Shown one piece after another: positions 15,596 to 18,927 of a stretch of DNA of 18,927 nucleotides; position 1 is the first letter of the stretch, and each line of letters begins with the position of its first letter. Below the pieces are notes generated by a model, which saw only the letters and a list, made by a program, of their open reading frames with translations, was not told the DNA's origin and made no database searches. This DNA is from JANWHV01 sp035534995. Lineage in GTDB: Bacteria > Chloroflexota > UBA5177 > JANWHV01. The translations under genes and the position numbers were made by a program. The stretch spans positions 1 to 18,927 of the forward strand of contig DATLQX010000077.1 in NCBI GenBank assembly GCA_035534995.1, in the 5' to 3' direction.

Positions 15596-18178
15596 ATGCA
15601 GGTGACCCACCCACTGTTTCTCCTGCTGCTGTTGCCGCTGGCGGTCGCCGTGACGCTCTCCGCCCGTGCCCGCCTGGGAAGGCTGCCCTGGTTGCGCGCC
15701 CTGGTCACGGTGCTGCTCCGGTTGGCGCTCTGCGGTCTTCTGGTCTTCGCCCTGGCCGATCCCAGCCTGACCCGCGCCGCCTCCGGAGTCCATGTCGTCT
15801 TCGTGATCGACCGCTCGGCGGGGGTGGGAGCAGCCGGGAACGCGACCGCCGATGCCTGGGTGCGGGACGCCCTCCGCCGGAAGCATGCGGACGACAGCGC
15901 CGCCGTGGTAGCTTTTGGCGGCAACTCAGCCTGGGCGGAGGTGAACGGCAGTACCTCGCCCGCGCTCCCCGCCGTCAACCCCGGTCAGGACAATCCGCAA
16001 TCGGCCCTGCAACTGGCCCTGGCGGGATTACCGAGCAACCAGCCGTCCCGCTTGGTGCTTCTGAGTGATGGGCGGCAGACCAAGGGTGACGCCCTGTTGG
16101 CGGCGCAAGAGGCGGCGGGCAGCGGCGTGCCAATCTCGGTGGTCCCGCTGGGCCGGCGTGATCCGAACGACGTAGCGGTGACGACGGCGGAGTTACCCGC
16201 CACCGCGCGGGCCGGCGATCATCTTACCTTGAGAGCGGGCATCGATGCCGGGCGCCCTATCACGGCCACCGTCGCGCTCTGGCACGACGACACGCTGATG
16301 GGGACGCGCTCCCTGGCCTTAAAAGCGGGGCCGAACAGCTTCCTCTTCGCGGTGAGCGCCGGGACCGCCGGCAGCCATCGCTACCATCTGGCCGTACAGG
16401 CACCCGGGGACGACATCCCGCAAAACAACAGCCTGGACGCGGTAGTGGAGGTCACGGGGGCGCCTCGTGTGCTGGTACTGGCCGCCAACCTGACCGAGGC
16501 GGCGGCGGTGGTCGCCACTCTGGCCGCCGCGGGCGAACAAGTGACTCTGCTGCCGGCGGCTCAGGCACCCACTACCGCCGGCGACTTCGGCGCCTACTCG
16601 GCGGTCGTGCTGGCGGACCTCCCGGCCAGCGCCCTGAAGCCGGCGGCGGTTGCCGCCTTGCGGGCGGCGGTGCACGATCAGGGGGAGGGATTGCTGGTGA
16701 TGGGCGGGCCGCGGAGCTTCGCCACCGGCGGCTATGCCAACAGCCCCATGGAGACCCTTCTGCCGGTCACCAGTCTCTCCGACGCGCGGGCCAGCCGCGG
16801 CAACGTGGGGCTCATTCTGATCATCGACAAGTCGGGCAGCATGATGGACGCAGTCCAGGGCGTAACCAAGATCAGCATGGCCCAGCAAGCGGCGGTAGAC
16901 GCGATTGCCCATCTCCAGCCCGAGGACGAATTCGGCGTCCTGGCCTTCGATGATACCACCCATGTGGTAGCGCCCTTCGGGCCGGTCGGCAATGGGGCCA
17001 ACCAAGCGCGGACCCGCGCGGCCATCCTCAATATGCAGCCTTTCGGCGATACGGTGATCTACCCGGCCCTGCAACAGGCCGCGCGCGATCTCTTCGCCAG
17101 CCACGCCCAATTCAAGCACATCGTCCTGATGACCGATGGCCAGGGCGAGACCGCTCCCTTCCTCAAGTTGATTGGCCTGATGGCCAAGAATCATATTACC
17201 CTCTCCACCATCGCGATCGGGACCGACGCCGAGGTGGACGAGTTGCAATCGTGGGCCAACACCGGCGGCGGGCGCTTCTACCATGCCGCCGACCCTCACG
17301 ATATTCCCCGCCTGGTGGTGTTAGAGACTCGGATCAGCAGCGGGCCCACCCGCGTGCAGGGCAACGTAACGGTGCGCCAGGGGGTGGACAATCCGGCACT
17401 CCGTTCGCTGGCCGGGCACGCTCTACCGCCCTTAAACGCCTACAATATCACGGCCCCGAGGGCCAGCGCCCAGGTCGTGTTGCAATCGTCACTGGGCGAT
17501 CCGATCCTCACCCAGTGGCGGGATGGTCTGGGCCAGGTGGCGGCCTGGACGGGCGGCGTCTCGACCAGTTGGGCGCGAAACTGGCTGGGCCAAACCGCGT
17601 TCTGGGCCGATCTCACCCGCGGCCTGATGCTGCCCACTGCTTCCCGCCTCCTGCAGCCTGATCTGGCGGTCCAGAACGGCGTCCTCCAGATTGGGGCCGA
17701 GGCATACGATGCCCAGGGCAATTTCGCCAATCTGCTGGCCACCCGGGCCCGGGTCACCGCTCCCGACGGGCAAGCGTTTACCCTGCCGCTGATTCAGGAC
17801 GCGCCGGGCCAGTACAACGCGCGGATCGATGGCCCCGAGGCAGGGGTCTATACGGTCCACATCGAACAATACGACAATAGCGCCATTTTGGGCCAGGCCG
17901 ATGCCGCCATCGCCGTGCCTTATCCGGCGGCCTATCGCCCCGGCCCCCCCGATCTAGCCCTGCTGGGCGCCATTGCCGCGACCGGGAACGCGCCCACTCT
18001 GAACAGTCCCAGCGATGCCTTTAGCAACTCTGGGTTGCCCACCCGGCCCATCAGGCAGCCCGTATGGCCGCTGCTGGCTCTGTTGGCCCTGCTACTGTTC
18101 CCCATCGATGTCGCGGCGCGGGTGCTCTACACCCCGGCGGTCCCCTACGATCCGGCGCGGTTCCGAACCGGCGCGTAA
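15596..18178 (+). CDS. Large membrane-anchored vWA protein with two vWA-type domains and a GATase-like domain
   Basis: The 860-residue protein has two N-terminal helices (about 6-22 and 35-54). A first vWA-like domain (about 64-190) has the degenerate site IDRSAGVG at 71-78. An Ig-like stretch lies at about 192-287, followed by a class I glutamine-amidotransferase-like fold (about 288-392) with LVMGGPRSFATGGY (367-380) but no catalytic Cys visible. A second vWA domain (about 403-585) has an intact metal site: DKSGSM 411-416, Thr486 in GDTVIYPAL and Asp514 in LMTDGQGE. A further beta-rich region follows, then a C-terminal helix near 823-842. The large middle part is probably outside the membrane. 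The ATG at 15596 has GAGGTG upstream and lies 9 nt after the previous stop. It closes the operon. Confidence 0.9.
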   Translation: MQVTHPLFLLLLLPLAVAVTLSARARLGRLPWLRALVTVLLRLALCGLLVFALADPSLTRAASGVHVVFVIDRSAGVGAAGNATADAWVRDALRRKHADDSAAVVAFGGNSAWAEVNGSTSPALPAVNPGQDNPQSALQLALAGLPSNQPSRLVLLSDGRQTKGDALLAAQEAAGSGVPISVVPLGRRDPNDVAVTTAELPATARAGDHLTLRAGIDAGRPITATVALWHDDTLMGTRSLALKAGPNSFLFAVSAGTAGSHRYHLAVQAPGDDIPQNNSLDAVVEVTGAPRVLVLAANLTEAAAVVATLAAAGEQVTLLPAAQAPTTAGDFGAYSAVVLADLPASALKPAAVAALRAAVHDQGEGLLVMGGPRSFATGGYANSPMETLLPVTSLSDARASRGNVGLILIIDKSGSMMDAVQGVTKISMAQQAAVDAIAHLQPEDEFGVLAFDDTTHVVAPFGPVGNGANQARTRAAILNMQPFGDTVIYPALQQAARDLFASHAQFKHIVLMTDGQGETAPFLKLIGLMAKNHITLSTIAIGTDAEVDELQSWANTGGGRFYHAADPHDIPRLVVLETRISSGPTRVQGNVTVRQGVDNPALRSLAGHALPPLNAYNITAPRASAQVVLQSSLGDPILTQWRDGLGQVAAWTGGVSTSWARNWLGQTAFWADLTRGLMLPTASRLLQPDLAVQNGVLQIGAEAYDAQGNFANLLATRARVTAPDGQAFTLPLIQDAPGQYNARIDGPEAGVYTVHIEQYDNSAILGQADAAIAVPYPAAYRPGPPDLALLGAIAATGNAPTLNSPSDAFSNSGLPTRPIRQPVWPLLALLALLLFPIDVAARVLYTPAVPYDPARFRTGA

Positions 18179-18218
18179 TACGCTGCCTCCCTCGAAAGAG
18201 TAGCCTCAACTCCTGGCC

Positions 18219-18247
18219 ATGTCAGGGTGTTGTCATGGCGCTGTCAC
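18219..18247 (+). promoter_or_regulatory. Triple TGTCA direct repeat, Pho-box-like operator
   Basis: Three heptamers lie at exact 11-bp spacing: ATGTCAG (18219-18225), TTGTCAT (18230-18236) and CTGTCAC (18241-18247). The Pho-box consensus known from proteobacteria is CTGTCAT repeated with a 4-bp spacer; the second and third units match it at 6 of 7 positions each. The site ends 24 bp before a TATACT hexamer. The pattern is direct sequence observation; binding by a PhoB/OmpR-family regulator is inference. Confidence 0.6.
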
Positions 18248-18271
18248 TGCCGGGGCCCCGCGGCCAGCCCG

Positions 18272-18277
18272 TATACT
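18272..18277 (+). promoter_or_regulatory. -10 hexamer TATACT
   Basis: TATACT matches the sigma-70 consensus at five of six positions. At the 17-bp spacing no good -35 is present (the region is GC-only), which fits an activator-dependent promoter served by the upstream TGTCA repeats. The start of transcription would be near 18284, leaving a leader of about 90 nt. Confidence 0.5.
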
Positions 18278-18372
18278 GCTACATGTCAGGACGAGACCAC
18301 ACCGCCGGCCGGGGGATGGAAGAGTCCGGTTTTAGCAGCAGTAAGCAAACAGCAGGAAATGGGAGCAGAGAA

Positions 18373-18927
18373 ATGAACAAGCTACAGTACGTCGGGGCCA
18401 TGTTGGGGACTGCCGCGCTCGCCCTCGGTACGCTCGGCGCCACTGCCCCGGTGGGCGCGCACCGGGCAACGGGCCCATCCTATACCTTCACCTCGATCGC
18501 CAGCCAGGGCGACCCCACGTTCACGCAGTTGCTGGGGATTAGCAAGGCAGGGGTCATCGCCGGCTACTTCGGCAGCGGGGCGGATGCCAAGCATCCGAAC
18601 AAGGGTTTCATGCTGACCCTCCCAAGCACCTCGGTGGCGGAGAACTACCCGAACTCGGTTCAGACCCAGGTGATCGGCATCAACAATAGCAACGATACCG
18701 ACGGGTTCTATATCGACGCCAAGGGTGTCACCCACGGCTTCACCGACATCAAGGGTACCTTCGCCACGGTTGACGTGCCTGGTACGACCTTCAACCAGTT
18801 ACTCGGCATCAATAACAACGGCGCCGAGGTGGGCTACTATCAGTACGGGCCGAGCAGCGCCCCCATCTTCGTCCCCTTCGAGCGCGAGGCCGATGGCTCC
18901 TTCCTGCTGCTTCCAATCGCCAATGCC
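18373..18927 (+). CDS. Secreted HAF-repeat (extracellular repeat) protein, 3' end outside window
   Basis: The visible 185 residues begin with a signal peptide: MNKLQ, a hydrophobic core to about residue 28 and a probable cleavage after PVGA (29). The mature part holds HAF-type repeats, each with a (G)INNxGxxxGxY/F core followed by HGF: LLGISKAGVIAGYFG, VIGINNSNDTDGFYI with GVTHGFTDIKGTFATVDVPG, and LLGINNNGAEVGYYQYG (cited separately). HAF repeats occur in exported proteins of unknown role and probably form a beta-propeller-like fold. The ATG follows GGGAG at about 9 bases. The upstream Pho-box-like site suggests control by phosphate or another OmpR/PhoB-type signal. The opposite-strand ORF here is only an antisense shadow. 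Confidence 0.85.
   Translation, partial: MNKLQYVGAMLGTAALALGTLGATAPVGAHRATGPSYTFTSIASQGDPTFTQLLGISKAGVIAGYFGSGADAKHPNKGFMLTLPSTSVAENYPNSVQTQVIGINNSNDTDGFYIDAKGVTHGFTDIKGTFATVDVPGTTFNQLLGINNNGAEVGYYQYGPSSAPIFVPFEREADGSFLLLPIANA

Noticed and set aside
18231..18236. TTGTCA as the -35 partner of TATACT
   Set aside because: The spacing to the hexamer at 18272 is about 35 bp, far beyond 16-18 bp. It is better explained as part of the 11-bp spaced TGTCA repeats.

Overview
This is a high-GC bacterial window with two back-to-back gene blocks and the start of a third transcription unit. No rRNA, tRNA, CRISPR array, transposase or phage gene was seen. The gene mix suggests a Gram-positive-like or deep-branching environmental bacterium: an N-terminal-only type of KdpD, a HAF-type extracellular repeat protein and a MoxR/DUF58/vWA cluster led by a glycine-rich membrane protein. 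Chloroflexota is my best guess, but nothing here proves it.

Minus strand, 9986 down to 1: a high-affinity potassium uptake (Kdp) locus. In transcription order it holds a truncated Rpn/DUF4351-like remnant, a DUF4118-GAF histidine kinase, kdpE, a stand-alone receiver protein, a 32-residue membrane peptide, kdpF, kdpA, kdpB, kdpC, a universal stress protein and the N-terminal KdpD/USP module, which runs off the left edge. KdpFABC is the ATP-driven K+ pump. KdpD-type input plus KdpE is its usual control circuit. Here the K+-sensing KdpD module and the kinase module lie at opposite ends of the locus, about 6.7 kb apart. A direct repeat with 11-bp period between kdpE and the receiver gene looks like a KdpE operator for the structural genes.

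Positions 9987-10192 separate the divergent blocks and carry a near-perfect 15-bp inverted repeat.

Plus strand, 10193 to 18178: a tight five-gene operon with overlaps or gaps of at most 9 nt. It encodes a three-TM protein with a long Gly/Ser/Gln/Asn-rich segment, a MoxR AAA+ ATPase, a DUF58 protein, a BatA-like membrane protein with a degenerate vWA domain, and an 860-residue membrane-anchored protein with two vWA-type domains. Such clusters are thought to act as chaperone or assembly systems at the cell envelope. The substrate is not apparent.

Plus strand, 18179 to the right edge: a regulatory region with three TGTCA-core heptamers at exact 11-bp spacing (Pho-box architecture) and a TATACT -10 hexamer, followed by a secreted HAF-repeat protein cut by the window end. 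All other gaps between genes are about 200 bases or shorter.
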